Below, one piece after another: positions 37,593 through 46,959 of a stretch of DNA of 64,000 nt; position 1 is the first letter of the stretch; each line of letters starts with the position of its first letter. This stretch comes from JAKFDI01 sp044508835 (GTDB lineage: Bacteria; Pseudomonadota; Gammaproteobacteria; Burkholderiales; Burkholderiaceae_C). The notes under the pieces are model-generated. The model saw nothing but the letters and a program-made list of their open reading frames with translations, ran no database searches and was not told where the DNA came from. The position numbers and the translations under genes are program-made. The stretch lies in assembly GCA_044508835.1 (NCBI GenBank), contig JBIQHD010000025.1, positions 1 through 64,000 of the forward strand. Direction: 5' to 3'.

Positions 37593-39763
37593 ACCTGGAC
37601 GACGCGCTGCAGACCTTCGGCGCCGAAAGCCGGGCGCTGCTGGCCGAGATGGAGCAGGCCCTGCTGCGCCTGGAGCAGGTGCCGGACGACGCCGAGGCGA
37701 TCCGCGCGGTGTTCCGCGCGGCGCACACCATCAAGGGCTCGGCCGGCCTGTTCGGCTTCGACGCCATCGTCGGCTTCACGCACCACGTCGAAAGCCTGCT
37801 GGTGCGCCTGCGCGACGGCGACGCCGCCATGACGCCGCCCCTGGGCGACCTGCTGCTCGCCTGCGCCGACCACATCGAGCGGCTGCTGGCCGCGCAGCTC
37901 GACGGCGGCGTGCTGACCGATGCCGACACGGCGCAGGGCGGCGCGCTCGCGCAGCGCCTGGCGGCCGCGCTCGGCCCGTCCGCGGCCGGCACCGCCCTCG
38001 CCGCGATCGAACCGACGCTCGCGCGCGAAGTGCCGCGCGCCGCCGGCGAGGCCGGCAACGTCTGGCACCTCTCGCTGCGGGTGTCGCCGGGCGTGCTGCG
38101 CGACGGGCTCGACCCGGCCGCCTTCATCCGGCACCTGCGCACGCTCGGGCGCATCGTGCACATCGCCACGCTGGCCGACGCCCTGCCGCCGCTGCCCGCG
38201 CTCGATGCCGAGGACTGCCTGCTCGGCTTCGAGATCCGCCTGGCCAGCGACGCCGCGAAGGCCGACATCGAGGCGGTGTTCGAGTTCATGCGCGAGGACT
38301 GCCGGCTGCACATCCTGCCGCCCGAGAGCCGCATCGGCGACTTCCTGCAGCTCATCGAGGCCCTGCCCGAGGACCGGCTGCGCCTGGGCGAGCTGCTGGT
38401 GGCCGCAGGCGCCGTGACGCAGCGCGAGCTCGACGCCGCCGTCGCCGAGCAGGCGCAGTCCGGGCCGCCGCGCACGCCGCTCGGCCAGATCCTGCTCGCC
38501 GAGCAGGTGGTGCAGCCCGAGCTCGTGCATGCGGCGCTCACCAAGCAGACCGAGGCGCGGCGGCGCCAGGCGCAGGAGTCGCGCCTGATCCGCGTGCAGG
38601 CCGACAAGCTCGACGCGCTGATCGACCTGGTGGGCGAGATGGTGGTGGCCGGCGCCGCGGTCGGCCTGCTCTCGCGCCGGCATGCCGACCGCCGCCTGTC
38701 CGAGGCGGCCTCGCTGCTCGCGCGCCTGACCGAAGGCGTGCGCGACGGCGCGATGCGCCTGCGCATGGTGGAGATTGGCGAGACCTTCGCCCGCTTCCGG
38801 CGCATCGTGCGCGACGTGGCGAAGGAACTCGGCAAGGACATCGAGCTCGTCGTCAGCGGCGCCGAGACCGAGCTCGACAAGTCGGTGGTCGAGCGCATCG
38901 CCGACCCGCTCACCCACCTCGTGCGCAACGCCATCGACCACGGCATCGAGCCGCGCGCGGTGCGCGAGGCGCGCGGCAAGCCGGCGCGCGGGCGACTGGA
39001 GCTCGCCGCCCGCCACGAGGCCGGCTGCATCGTGATCGAGGTGCGCGACGACGGCGGCGGCCTGGACCGCGAGCGCATCCTCGCCAAGGCGCGCGATCTC
39101 GGCCTGGTGGCCGCCGACGCGCAGCCCGCCGATGCGCAGATCGACGACCTCATCTTCGAGCCCGGCTTCTCCACCGCCGGGCAGGTGAGCGACCTGTCCG
39201 GGCGCGGCGTCGGCATGGACGTGGTGCGCGCGGCCATCGCCGCGCTGCGCGGCAGCGTCGAGATCGAGAGCACGCCGGGCGCCGGCGCGGTGTTCCGCAT
39301 CCGGCTGCCGCTCACGCTGGCGATCATCGACGGCTTCCTGCTGGGCGTGGGCGACGGCCACTTCGTGGTGCCGCTGGACCTGGTGCTCGAATGCGTGGAG
39401 CTGCCCGCGGCCGCCGACGGCAGCGCCGCGTGCGACGTGCTCGACCTGCGCGGCGAGGTGCTGCCGCTGCTGCGCCTGCGCGAGCGCTTTCGCATCGGCA
39501 CGCCGCGCGCGCGGCGCGAGAACGTGGTGGTGGTGCGGCTGGGTGCACGCAAGCTCGGCCTCGTCATCGACCGCCTGCTCGGCCAGTTCCAGGCCGTGAT
39601 CAAGCCGCTCGCGCCCCTGCTGCGCGGCCTGCCGGGCATCGCCGGCTCCACCGTGCTCGCCAGCGGCGACGTGGCCCTGGTGCTCGACGTCGCCGCCCTG
39701 CTCGACGACGGCCCGCGGGCCGCCCACCGCACCTGCCCGGCGGCCCTGCCCGCCCACCCTTGA
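37589..39763 (+). CDS. cheA: Chemotaxis histidine kinase CheA with MshEN-like tandem motif
   Basis: 724 residues. The Hpt domain has phospho-accepting His46 in FRAAHTIKGSAG. Residues 265-320 hold two 24-residue repeats (RLGELLVAAGAVTQREL... and PLGQILLAEQVVQPEL..., each ending x-Q) separated by 8 residues, resembling the c-di-GMP-binding MshEN motif, in place of a classical P2 domain. Then come P3 (LDALIDLVGEMVVAGAAV), the ATPase (HLVRNAIDHGIEP, DDGGGLD, GRGVGMDVVRAAI) and a C-terminal CheW-like domain. The start is fixed by an ATGA overlap with the STAS gene. It phosphorylates CheY and CheB of this operon. Confidence 0.94.
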   Translation: MNLDDALQTFGAESRALLAEMEQALLRLEQVPDDAEAIRAVFRAAHTIKGSAGLFGFDAIVGFTHHVESLLVRLRDGDAAMTPPLGDLLLACADHIERLLAAQLDGGVLTDADTAQGGALAQRLAAALGPSAAGTALAAIEPTLAREVPRAAGEAGNVWHLSLRVSPGVLRDGLDPAAFIRHLRTLGRIVHIATLADALPPLPALDAEDCLLGFEIRLASDAAKADIEAVFEFMREDCRLHILPPESRIGDFLQLIEALPEDRLRLGELLVAAGAVTQRELDAAVAEQAQSGPPRTPLGQILLAEQVVQPELVHAALTKQTEARRRQAQESRLIRVQADKLDALIDLVGEMVVAGAAVGLLSRRHADRRLSEAASLLARLTEGVRDGAMRLRMVEIGETFARFRRIVRDVAKELGKDIELVVSGAETELDKSVVERIADPLTHLVRNAIDHGIEPRAVREARGKPARGRLELAARHEAGCIVIEVRDDGGGLDRERILAKARDLGLVAADAQPADAQIDDLIFEPGFSTAGQVSDLSGRGVGMDVVRAAIAALRGSVEIESTPGAGAVFRIRLPLTLAIIDGFLLGVGDGHFVVPLDLVLECVELPAAADGSAACDVLDLRGEVLPLLRLRERFRIGTPRARRENVVVVRLGARKLGLVIDRLLGQFQAVIKPLAPLLRGLPGIAGSTVLASGDVALVLDVAALLDDGPRAAHRTCPAALPAHP

Positions 39764-39786
39764 CCGCATTCCACGGAGAACGACAC

Positions 39787-41409
39787 ATGCTCAACAACCT
39801 GAAGATCGGCGTGCGCCTCGGCCTGGGGTTCGCGCTCGTGCTGGCGCTGCTCGCGGCGACGCTCGCGTTCGGCATGCAGCGCATGGGCGCGCTGAACGAC
39901 GACCTGCAGCTCATCGCCGGCGACCGCTTCCCCAAGACCGTGCTCGCCAACGACGTGATCGACGCCGTCAACCGCATCGCCGGCGCCATGGCCAACCTCG
40001 CCATCGCCGACGACCCGGAGCGCGCGAAGGCCGAGCTCGCGCGCCTGGAGGCCGGGCGCAAGGCGGCGCGCGAGGGCATCGAGAAGCTCGACCAGATGGT
40101 CACGCTCGACGAGGGCCGGCGCCACATGGCGGCGCTGAAGGAGGCGCGGCTGCAGTACATCGCCGGGCAGGACCGCTACCTCGCCCTCGTGGCGCAGCGC
40201 CAGCTCGCGCAGGCGCGGCCGCTGCTGATGGCCGAGGTGCAGCCGCTGCAGCAGGCCTACGTCGACGCGGCGGGCCGGCTGATCGCCTTCCAGACGCAGC
40301 TGGTGCAGGCCGGCGGCGAGCAGGCCACGCGCCACTACGAGGACGCCCGCACGCTGATGCTGGCGCTGATCGCCGCGGCGGTGCTGCTGGCCATCGGCAT
40401 CGCGGCGTGGGTCACGCGCAGCGTGACGGTGCCGCTGGCCAAGGCGGTGAGCGCCGCCAACCGGCTGGCGCAGGGCGACCTCGCCATCGCCTTCGAGGCG
40501 CATGCGCGCGACGAGACCGGCGCGCTGCTGAACGCGATGCAGGCGATGGTGGGGCAGCTCTCGCAGATCATCGGCGAGGTGCGCTCGGCCTCCGACAACC
40601 TGTCCAGCGCCTCGGAGCAGGTGTCGGCCACGGCGCAGTCGCTGTCGCAGGGCGCCACCGAGCAGGCGACGAGCGTGGAGGAGGTCTCGGCGACGATGGA
40701 GCAGTCCAGCGCCTCGGTGGCGCAGAACTCGGAGAACGCCAAGGTCACCGACGGCATGGCCGCCAAGGCCGCGCGCGACGCCGGCGACGGCGGCGAGGCC
40801 GTGCGGCAGACGGTGCAGGCGATGAAGAGCATCGCCGGCAAGATCGGCATCATCGACGACATCGCCTACCAGACCAACCTGCTGGCGCTGAACGCGGCCA
40901 TCGAGGCGGCGCGCGCGGGCGAGCACGGCAAGGGCTTCGCGGTGGTGGCCGCCGAGGTGCGCAAGCTGGCCGAGCGCAGCCAGGAGGCGGCTCAGGAGAT
41001 CGGCGAGCTCGCCGGCAGCTCGGTCGAGCAGGCCGAGCGCGCCGGGCGGCTGCTCGACGAGATGGTGCCCACCATCCGCAAGACCTCCGAGCTGGTGCAG
41101 GAGATCGCCGCGGCCAGCCTGGAGCAGAGCGGCGGCATCGGCCAGATCAACGCCGCCCTCGGCCAGCTCAGCCAGGCCACGCAGCAGGGCGCCTCGGCCA
41201 GCGAGGAGCTCGCCGCCACCGCGGAGGAGATGAGCTCGCAGGCCGAGCAGCTGCAGCAGACGATGAGCTTCTTCAAGCTCGGCGGCGAGGCGGCGGCGAA
41301 GCGCCACGCCGCGCCCGCCCGGCCCGAGCCCGCCGCGCACCGCCCGGTGCGCGCGCTGCAGGCGGGGGCGGCCACGGCCGCGGCCGGCGGCGAGTTCGTG
41401 CGCTTCTGA
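39787..41409 (+). CDS. Methyl-accepting chemotaxis protein (4-helix-bundle sensor)
   Basis: 540 residues. TM1 is LGLGFALVLALLAATLAFG, a periplasmic four-helix bundle follows (about 30-185), TM2 is LMLALIAAAVLLAIGIAAWV, then HAMP and the signalling domain with tip IAYQTNLLALNAAIEAARAG and EHGKGFAVVAAEVRKLAERS. There is no CheR-tethering pentapeptide at the C-terminus, which ends EFVRF. GGAG before the ATG at 39787 supports the start. It is the transmembrane receptor of this CheA/CheW system. Ligand unknown. Confidence 0.93.
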   Translation: MLNNLKIGVRLGLGFALVLALLAATLAFGMQRMGALNDDLQLIAGDRFPKTVLANDVIDAVNRIAGAMANLAIADDPERAKAELARLEAGRKAAREGIEKLDQMVTLDEGRRHMAALKEARLQYIAGQDRYLALVAQRQLAQARPLLMAEVQPLQQAYVDAAGRLIAFQTQLVQAGGEQATRHYEDARTLMLALIAAAVLLAIGIAAWVTRSVTVPLAKAVSAANRLAQGDLAIAFEAHARDETGALLNAMQAMVGQLSQIIGEVRSASDNLSSASEQVSATAQSLSQGATEQATSVEEVSATMEQSSASVAQNSENAKVTDGMAAKAARDAGDGGEAVRQTVQAMKSIAGKIGIIDDIAYQTNLLALNAAIEAARAGEHGKGFAVVAAEVRKLAERSQEAAQEIGELAGSSVEQAERAGRLLDEMVPTIRKTSELVQEIAAASLEQSGGIGQINAALGQLSQATQQGASASEELAATAEEMSSQAEQLQQTMSFFKLGGEAAAKRHAAPARPEPAAHRPVRALQAGAATAAAGGEFVRF

Positions 41410-41419
41410 GGGCGCGGCC

Positions 41420-41959
41420 ATGACAGCACTGGTCGAAGCGCCCGGGCGGGGCGTCGCCGGCGCGCGCGAGTCGTCGGCGGCCGAGCAGGTCCTGACCTTC
41501 ACGCTGCGCGGCGAGACCTTCGCCATGCCGATCGCGCAGATCAAGGAGATCATCGGCTACGGCCAGGTCACGCCCGTGCCGATGATGCCGGACTTCATCT
41601 GCGGCGTGATCAACCTGCGCGGCGCGGTGGTGCCGGTCATCGACCTCGGCTGCCGCTTCCGCGGCACGCGCAGCGAGGTCGGCCGGCGCAGCTGCATCGT
41701 CATCCTGGAGCTGCACGCGGGCGGCGAGCCGCAGGTGGTCGGCGCCGTCGTCGACGCGGTGAGCGCGGTGCTCGAGATCGCCGCGGCCGACATCGAGCCG
41801 GCGCCCGCCTTCGGCGCGCAGATCCGCGCCGACTTCATCCGCGGCATGGCGAAGGTCGCGGGGCGCTTCGTGGTCATCCTCGACGTGGACCGCGCCCTGT
41901 CGGCCGCCGACCTGGCGGCGGTGGCGCGCGCCGAGGCCGCCGGCGAGGGGCAGGCGTGA
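41420..41959 (+). CDS. cheW: Chemotaxis coupling protein CheW
   Basis: 179 residues of CheW fold: LTFTLRGETFAMPIAQIKEI, TPVPMMPDFICGVINLRGAV, VPVIDLGCRF and FIRGMAKVAGRFVVILDVDR. It bridges the receptor at 39787 and CheA. Its stop overlaps the GTG start of cheR (GTGA at 41956-41959). Confidence 0.93.
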   Translation: MTALVEAPGRGVAGARESSAAEQVLTFTLRGETFAMPIAQIKEIIGYGQVTPVPMMPDFICGVINLRGAVVPVIDLGCRFRGTRSEVGRRSCIVILELHAGGEPQVVGAVVDAVSAVLEIAAADIEPAPAFGAQIRADFIRGMAKVAGRFVVILDVDRALSAADLAAVARAEAAGEGQA

Positions 41960-42798
41960 CCCTGCGGCCGCGCGCCGCCGCCGCGCCCGCCCTGCCGGCG
42001 GGCGTCGCGCTGCGCGACGCGGAGTTCGCGCAGTTCCAGCAGATGATCAAGCGCCACGCGGGCATCGCCCTGTCGCCGGCGAAGAAGGCGCTCGTCGCCG
42101 GCCGGCTGGCGCGGCGGCTGCAGCACCTGGGCCTGCCGAGCTTCGGCGCGTACTACCGGCTGCTCGACGAGCGGCCCGACGAGCGCCAGGTCGCCATCGA
42201 CCTGCTGACAACCAACGAGACCCACTTCTTCCGCGAGATGCGGCACTTCGACGTGCTGCGCGACACCGTGCTCGCCGAACGCGCGCCGGGGCGCGCGCTG
42301 CGGGCGTGGAGCGCCGCCGCGTCCAGCGGCCAGGAGGCCTACAGCATCGCCATGGTGCTGGCCGCGCGGCTCGGCGACGCGCCGTGGGAGGTGTTCGGCT
42401 CCGACATCTCGCGCCGCGTGCTCGAGCACGCGCGCACGGCGCGCTACGACATCGCCCAGGCCCGCGAGATCCCGCCGGCGCACCTGCGCGCCTGCTGCCT
42501 GCGCGGCGTGGGCAGCGAGGCGGGCAGCTTCGTCATCGCGCCGGAGATCGCGCGCCGCGTGCGCTTCGCGCCGGTCAACCTCGTCGAGCCGCTGCCCGAC
42601 GTGGGCGACTTCGACGTCATCTTCCTGCGCAACGTGATGATCTATTTCGACGCGCCCACCAAGCGCGCCGTCGTCGAGCGGCTGGCGGCGCGGCTGCGCC
42701 CGCGGGGCTGGTTCTTCGTCGGCCATTCGGAAAGCCTGAACGGCGTGGCGGACGGCTTGCACCCGCGCGCGCCCTCGGCCTGGCAGCGATGCGACTGA
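41956..42798 (+). CDS. cheR: Chemoreceptor methyltransferase CheR
   Basis: 280 residues; SAM-dependent glutamate methyltransferase of receptors. The N-terminal helical domain has FAQFQQMIKRHAGIALSPAK. The catalytic domain starts TTNETHFFREMRHFDVL, with SAASSGQEAYSIAM as the SAM-binding loop and FDVIFLRNVMIYFD. The GTG start overlaps the cheW stop by 4 bp, and the 3' end overlaps cheD by 10 bp. Confidence 0.93.
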   Translation: MTLRPRAAAAPALPAGVALRDAEFAQFQQMIKRHAGIALSPAKKALVAGRLARRLQHLGLPSFGAYYRLLDERPDERQVAIDLLTTNETHFFREMRHFDVLRDTVLAERAPGRALRAWSAAASSGQEAYSIAMVLAARLGDAPWEVFGSDISRRVLEHARTARYDIAQAREIPPAHLRACCLRGVGSEAGSFVIAPEIARRVRFAPVNLVEPLPDVGDFDVIFLRNVMIYFDAPTKRAVVERLAARLRPRGWFFVGHSESLNGVADGLHPRAPSAWQRCD

Positions 42799-43328
42799 CG
42801 CCGGGCGGCGCCGACGCGGGCGACGTGGTGCTGCAGCCGGGCGAGGTCTGGTTCGGCGCGGCGCCGGCGCGCGTGCGCACCCTGCTCGGCTCGTGCGTGG
42901 CGCTCACGCTGTGGCACCCGGCGCTGCGCATCGGCGGCATGTGCCACTTCCTGCTGCCCGGCCGCGGCGCGCCGGCGCCGGCAGCGACGGCCGCGACGGC
43001 CGCGCTGGACGGCCGCTACGGCGACGAGGCCTTCGCGCTGCTGCTGCGCGAGATCCGCCGCCGCGGCGCGGCGCCGGCGCAGTTCGAGGCCAAGCTGTTC
43101 GGCGGCGGGCGCATGTTCGCGGCCGCGGCCGCCGGCATCGACCTGCAGCAGCGCAACGTCGCGCAGGCCCGCGCGCTCGTGCAGGCGCACGGGCTGGCAT
43201 TGCGCGCCGAGCACCTCGGCGGGGCCGGCCACCGCCACGTCGTGCTCGACCTCGCCACCGGCGACGTGTGGATGCGCCACACGCCGCTCACCCTGCCGCA
43301 GAGCGACTTCGCGGCGTTCGTGCCATGA
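42789..43328 (+). CDS. cheD: Chemoreceptor glutamine deamidase CheD
   Basis: 179 residues. The catalytic Cys is in TLLGSCVALTLWHP and the His in GGMCHFLLPG; LFGGGRMFAAAAAGIDLQQR and GGAGHRHVVLDLATGDV complete the fold. It converts receptor Gln to Glu and can assist CheY-P removal in systems lacking CheZ. It overlaps cheR by 10 bp and cheB by ATGA. Confidence 0.92.
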   Translation: MRLTPGGADAGDVVLQPGEVWFGAAPARVRTLLGSCVALTLWHPALRIGGMCHFLLPGRGAPAPAATAATAALDGRYGDEAFALLLREIRRRGAAPAQFEAKLFGGGRMFAAAAAGIDLQQRNVAQARALVQAHGLALRAEHLGGAGHRHVVLDLATGDVWMRHTPLTLPQSDFAAFVP

Positions 43329-44398
43329 CGCCCGTGCGCGTGCTCGTCGTCGACGACTCGGCCACCGTGCGGCAGGTGCTGTCGCAGCTGCTGTCGAGCG
43401 CTCCGGGCATCGAGGTCATCGGCACCGCGGCCGACCCGCTGTTCGCGCTGGAGCGGATGAACCGCGACTGGCCCGACGTGGTGGTGCTGGACGTGGAGAT
43501 GCCGCGCATGGACGGCATCACCTTCCTGCGCCGGCTGATGGCGCAGCGGCCGACGCCGGTGGTCATCTGCTCCTCGCTCACCGAGGCCGGCGCCCGCACG
43601 ACGATGCAGGCGCTCGCCGCCGGCGCGGTGGGCATCGTCACCAAGCCGCGCCTGGGCGTGAAGGACTTCCTGCAGCAGGCCGCGGCCGAGGTGGTGGCCG
43701 CGGTGCGGGCGGCCGCGCGCGCCGACGCCGGCCGCCTGGCGGCGCTGGCCGCGCGCGGCCCCGCCCCGCCGCCGGCCGCCGCTGCCGCGCCGGTACTGCG
43801 TGAGGGCCCGGAAAGATCGGAGAACGCGGAGAAGGTCGTCGCCATCGGCACCTCCACCGGCGGCACGCAGGCGCTGGAGGTGCTGCTCACGGCGCTGCCG
43901 CGCACCGTGCCCGGCCTGGTCGTCGTGCAGCACATGCCGGAGAAGTTCACCGCCGCCTTCGCCGCGCGGCTGGACGGGCTGTGCGCGCTGGAAGTGCGCG
44001 AGGCGCGCCCCGGCGACCGCGTGCTGCCGGGCGTGGCGCTGATCGCCCCCGGCGCCCGCCAGATGCAGCTCGTGCGCCACGGCGCGCAGTACCACGTGGA
44101 GGTGGCGGCGGGCCCGCCGGTGAACCGCCACTGCCCGTCGGTGGACGTGCTGTTCCGCTCGGTGGCGCGGCATGCGGGGCGCCATGCGCTGGGCATCCTC
44201 CTCACCGGCATGGGCGACGACGGCGCGCGCGGCCTGCTGCAGATGCGCGAGGCCGGGGCGCGCACGCTGGCGCAGGACGAGGCGAGCTGCGTCGTCTACG
44301 GCATGCCCCGGGAGGCGGTCAGGCTCGGCGCGGCGCAGCGCTCGCTGCCGCTGGAAGCGATGGCGCGCGCGGTGATCGAGCACGGGAGCGCCCGATGA
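43325..44398 (+). CDS. cheB: Chemotaxis protein-glutamate methylesterase CheB
   Basis: 357 residues. The receiver has VVDDSATVRQVL and phospho-acceptor Asp in VVLDVEMPRMDGI. The esterase domain carries the Ser-His-Asp triad in IGTSTGGTQAL, VVQHMPEKFTAAFA and LLTGMGDDGARGLL. A Pro/Ala-rich linker joins the two domains. It removes receptor methyl groups under CheA control. The ATG is within an ATGA overlap with cheD, and the stop overlaps the next gene by ATGA. Confidence 0.95.
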   Translation: MTPVRVLVVDDSATVRQVLSQLLSSAPGIEVIGTAADPLFALERMNRDWPDVVVLDVEMPRMDGITFLRRLMAQRPTPVVICSSLTEAGARTTMQALAAGAVGIVTKPRLGVKDFLQQAAAEVVAAVRAAARADAGRLAALAARGPAPPPAAAAAPVLREGPERSENAEKVVAIGTSTGGTQALEVLLTALPRTVPGLVVVQHMPEKFTAAFAARLDGLCALEVREARPGDRVLPGVALIAPGARQMQLVRHGAQYHVEVAAGPPVNRHCPSVDVLFRSVARHAGRHALGILLTGMGDDGARGLLQMREAGARTLAQDEASCVVYGMPREAVRLGAAQRSLPLEAMARAVIEHGSAR

Positions 44399-46959
44399 AC
44401 CCGGCGGACGCCGCGCCCGCGGCCGGCGCCGCCGCGCCGCCGCGCGGGCCGCGGGCCACGCCGGCGATGCTGGCGCTGGCCGCGCCGCTGCTCCTGCTGC
44501 CGCTCGCCCTGGACCTGCGGGTCGACCCGGCCTGGCGCGCCGGCCTGCATGTGCTGCTCGAACTCGGCGTGGCGACCATCGCCTTCGCGATCTTCCTGCT
44601 CACCTGGAGCACCCGCGGCTGGCGCGCCCCGGTGAGCCTGGTCGGCACCGGCGTCGCCATGCTCGGCGTGGCGCTGCTCGCCGCGGCGCACCTGGTGAGC
44701 GCGCCCGGCATGCCGGGCATGCGCTCCGAGGCCGCCTGCGCCGTCAGCGGCGGCTTCGCGTTCGGTGCGCAGGCGTGGCTCGCGGCGGCCATGCTCTTCA
44801 CCGCGCTGGCGCCCTGGCGCTCGCGGCACTACGAGCGGCTCTTCGGCAAGGCGCTGGCCTTCACCGCCGCGTGGACCGCCGGCGTGGCCGGCATGGCGGG
44901 GCTGGCCGCGACGCAGGCGATCTGCGAATCGCCGCAGCGGCAGTGGAGCGAGCAGGCCCTGCTCGCGGCCTTCGGCGCGGCGGCGCTGCTGCTGGCGCGG
45001 CGCGGGCAGCGGCCGGACACCGGCTCGGCCGCCGTGCTCGCCTGGGCGGCCTGGCTGATGGCCGGCTCGGCGGCGCTCTTCGTGCTGCAGCCGCGCAGCC
45101 ACGACCTCGCCGTGGTGCTCGCGCACGTCTACAAGCTGGCGGGCTGCGGGCTGGTGTACCTCGCGCTGTTCCGCGAAGGCGTGGACCGGCCCTTCCGGCG
45201 CATCGCGCAGTCCGAGCGCCTGGCCGACGGCCAGCGCGCGCACTACCGCCAGTTCTTCGACAACGCGCCGGACGGCGTGCTGCTGGTCGACGGCGCCGGC
45301 CGCATCGCCGACGCCAACCCGGCCGCGCTGGCGATGTTCGGCTGGGAGCGCGAGGCGCTGGTCGGCGCGCGGGTGGAGGTGCTGGTGCCGATGCGGCTGC
45401 GCGAGCAGCACGCCCGGTGGCGCGGCTTCTACGCGGCCGACGCCCGCCCGCGCGAGATGGCCTTCGGCAGCCCGCTCGTCGGGCGGCGCCGCGACGGCAG
45501 CGAATTCCCCGTCGAGGTGGCGCTGGCGCCGCAGCCCCGCGGCGGGCTGCCCGGCACGCTGTGCATCGTGCGCGACGTGAGCCGGCGCGAGGCGCTGGAG
45601 GACCGGCTGCTGCTGCAGGCCACCCACGACGCGCTCACCGCCCTGCCCAACCGGCGCGGCTTCGAGCAGCGGCTGGCCGGCGCCCTGGCGCGCACGCGGC
45701 GCTGCGACCGGCAGCTCGCGGTGATGTTCATCGACCTCGACGAGTTCCGCCACATCAATGACACGCTCGGCCACCACCGCGGCGACGCGCTGCTGCGCGA
45801 GGTCGCGCGCCGGCTGCGCGCCGCGCTGCGCGGCCCCGACACGCTGGCGCGCCTGGGCGGTGACGAGTTCGCCGTGCTGATCGAGAACGTGGCCCGGCGC
45901 GAGGACGGCGCCGCCATCGCCCGCAAGCTGCTGGACGCGCTGGCGCAGGCGGTGCACCACGAAGGCCGCGACATGCACGTCGCCGCCAGCATCGGCATCG
46001 CGCTGTTCCCCGCCGACGGCCAGGCGGGCGACGAGCTGCTGCGCCACGCGGACCTCGCGCTGCACCGCGCCAAGGCCGGCGGCGGGCAGCGCTGGTGCTT
46101 CTTCGAGTCCGAGATGGACCAGCGGGTGCTGGAGCGCGCGGCGCTGCAGCAGGACCTGCACGCGGCGGCCTCCCGCGGCGAGCTGCACCTGCACTACCAG
46201 CCGCGCGTGTACGCGGCGGACGGCCGCCTGTCCGGCTTCGAGGCGCTGCTGCGCTGGCGCCACCCGCAGCGCGGCGAGCTGCGGCCGGACCGCTTCATCC
46301 CGCTGGCCGAGCGCAGCGGCAGCATCGTGCCCATCGGCGAATGGGTGCTGCGCGAAGCCTGCGCGCAAGCCCGTCGCTGGAGCGACGCCGGGCTGTCTCC
46401 GCGCATGCTCGCCGTCAACGTGTCGGCCCGGCAGTTGCGCGATCCTGGCTTTCCACGCTGCGTGGAAGCGGTGCTGCGCGAGACCGGCTGGCCGGCGCAG
46501 CAGCTCGAGCTCGAACTCACGGAGACCGCGTTGATGGAGGAATCCGATCAGTCGACCGCACGGCTGGGCGCCCTGGCCGACCTGGGCGTGCGCCTCGCGG
46601 TCGACGATTTCGGCACGGGTTATTCGTCCCTCGCCTACCTGAAACGATTCAAGTTGCACCGGCTGAAGGTCGACAAGAGCTTCGTGAAGAGCCTCGAATC
46701 CGACCGGGACGACCGCGTGATCGCCTCCACCGTCATCGTGCTCGGGCATGCGCTCGGGCTGCAAGTCACGGCCGAAGGGGTCGAGACGGCGGCGCAGTCG
46801 GCGTTCCTCGCCGAGCAGGGCTGCGACGAACTGCAGGGCTTTCTCTTCAGCCCGCCGCTGCCGCCGGCGGACTGCGAGCGCCTGATGCGCGGCGGCGCCT
46901 GGCCGGCGCAGGCGCACGCCGCCCGCCAGATGCCCCTCCTGCCGCCGGACGCTGCATGA
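44395..46959 (+). CDS. Membrane-anchored PAS-GGDEF-EAL c-di-GMP turnover protein
   Basis: 854 residues. A MASE-type membrane sensor (about seven hydrophobic segments, residues 20-260) precedes one PAS domain (NAPDGVLLVDGAGRIADANP), then a GGDEF domain with intact RLGGDEF and an RGPD inhibitory site five residues before it, then an EAL domain with EALLRW, ELTETALMEE, DDFGTGYSSLAYLKR, KVDKSFVKS and AEGVET. Both catalytic sets look complete, so it may make and degrade c-di-GMP. The ATGA overlap ties it to cheB. From about 46365 onwards the codon use is less GC-skewed. Confidence 0.93.
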   Translation: MNPADAAPAAGAAAPPRGPRATPAMLALAAPLLLLPLALDLRVDPAWRAGLHVLLELGVATIAFAIFLLTWSTRGWRAPVSLVGTGVAMLGVALLAAAHLVSAPGMPGMRSEAACAVSGGFAFGAQAWLAAAMLFTALAPWRSRHYERLFGKALAFTAAWTAGVAGMAGLAATQAICESPQRQWSEQALLAAFGAAALLLARRGQRPDTGSAAVLAWAAWLMAGSAALFVLQPRSHDLAVVLAHVYKLAGCGLVYLALFREGVDRPFRRIAQSERLADGQRAHYRQFFDNAPDGVLLVDGAGRIADANPAALAMFGWEREALVGARVEVLVPMRLREQHARWRGFYAADARPREMAFGSPLVGRRRDGSEFPVEVALAPQPRGGLPGTLCIVRDVSRREALEDRLLLQATHDALTALPNRRGFEQRLAGALARTRRCDRQLAVMFIDLDEFRHINDTLGHHRGDALLREVARRLRAALRGPDTLARLGGDEFAVLIENVARREDGAAIARKLLDALAQAVHHEGRDMHVAASIGIALFPADGQAGDELLRHADLALHRAKAGGGQRWCFFESEMDQRVLERAALQQDLHAAASRGELHLHYQPRVYAADGRLSGFEALLRWRHPQRGELRPDRFIPLAERSGSIVPIGEWVLREACAQARRWSDAGLSPRMLAVNVSARQLRDPGFPRCVEAVLRETGWPAQQLELELTETALMEESDQSTARLGALADLGVRLAVDDFGTGYSSLAYLKRFKLHRLKVDKSFVKSLESDRDDRVIASTVIVLGHALGLQVTAEGVETAAQSAFLAEQGCDELQGFLFSPPLPPADCERLMRGGAWPAQAHAARQMPLLPPDAA

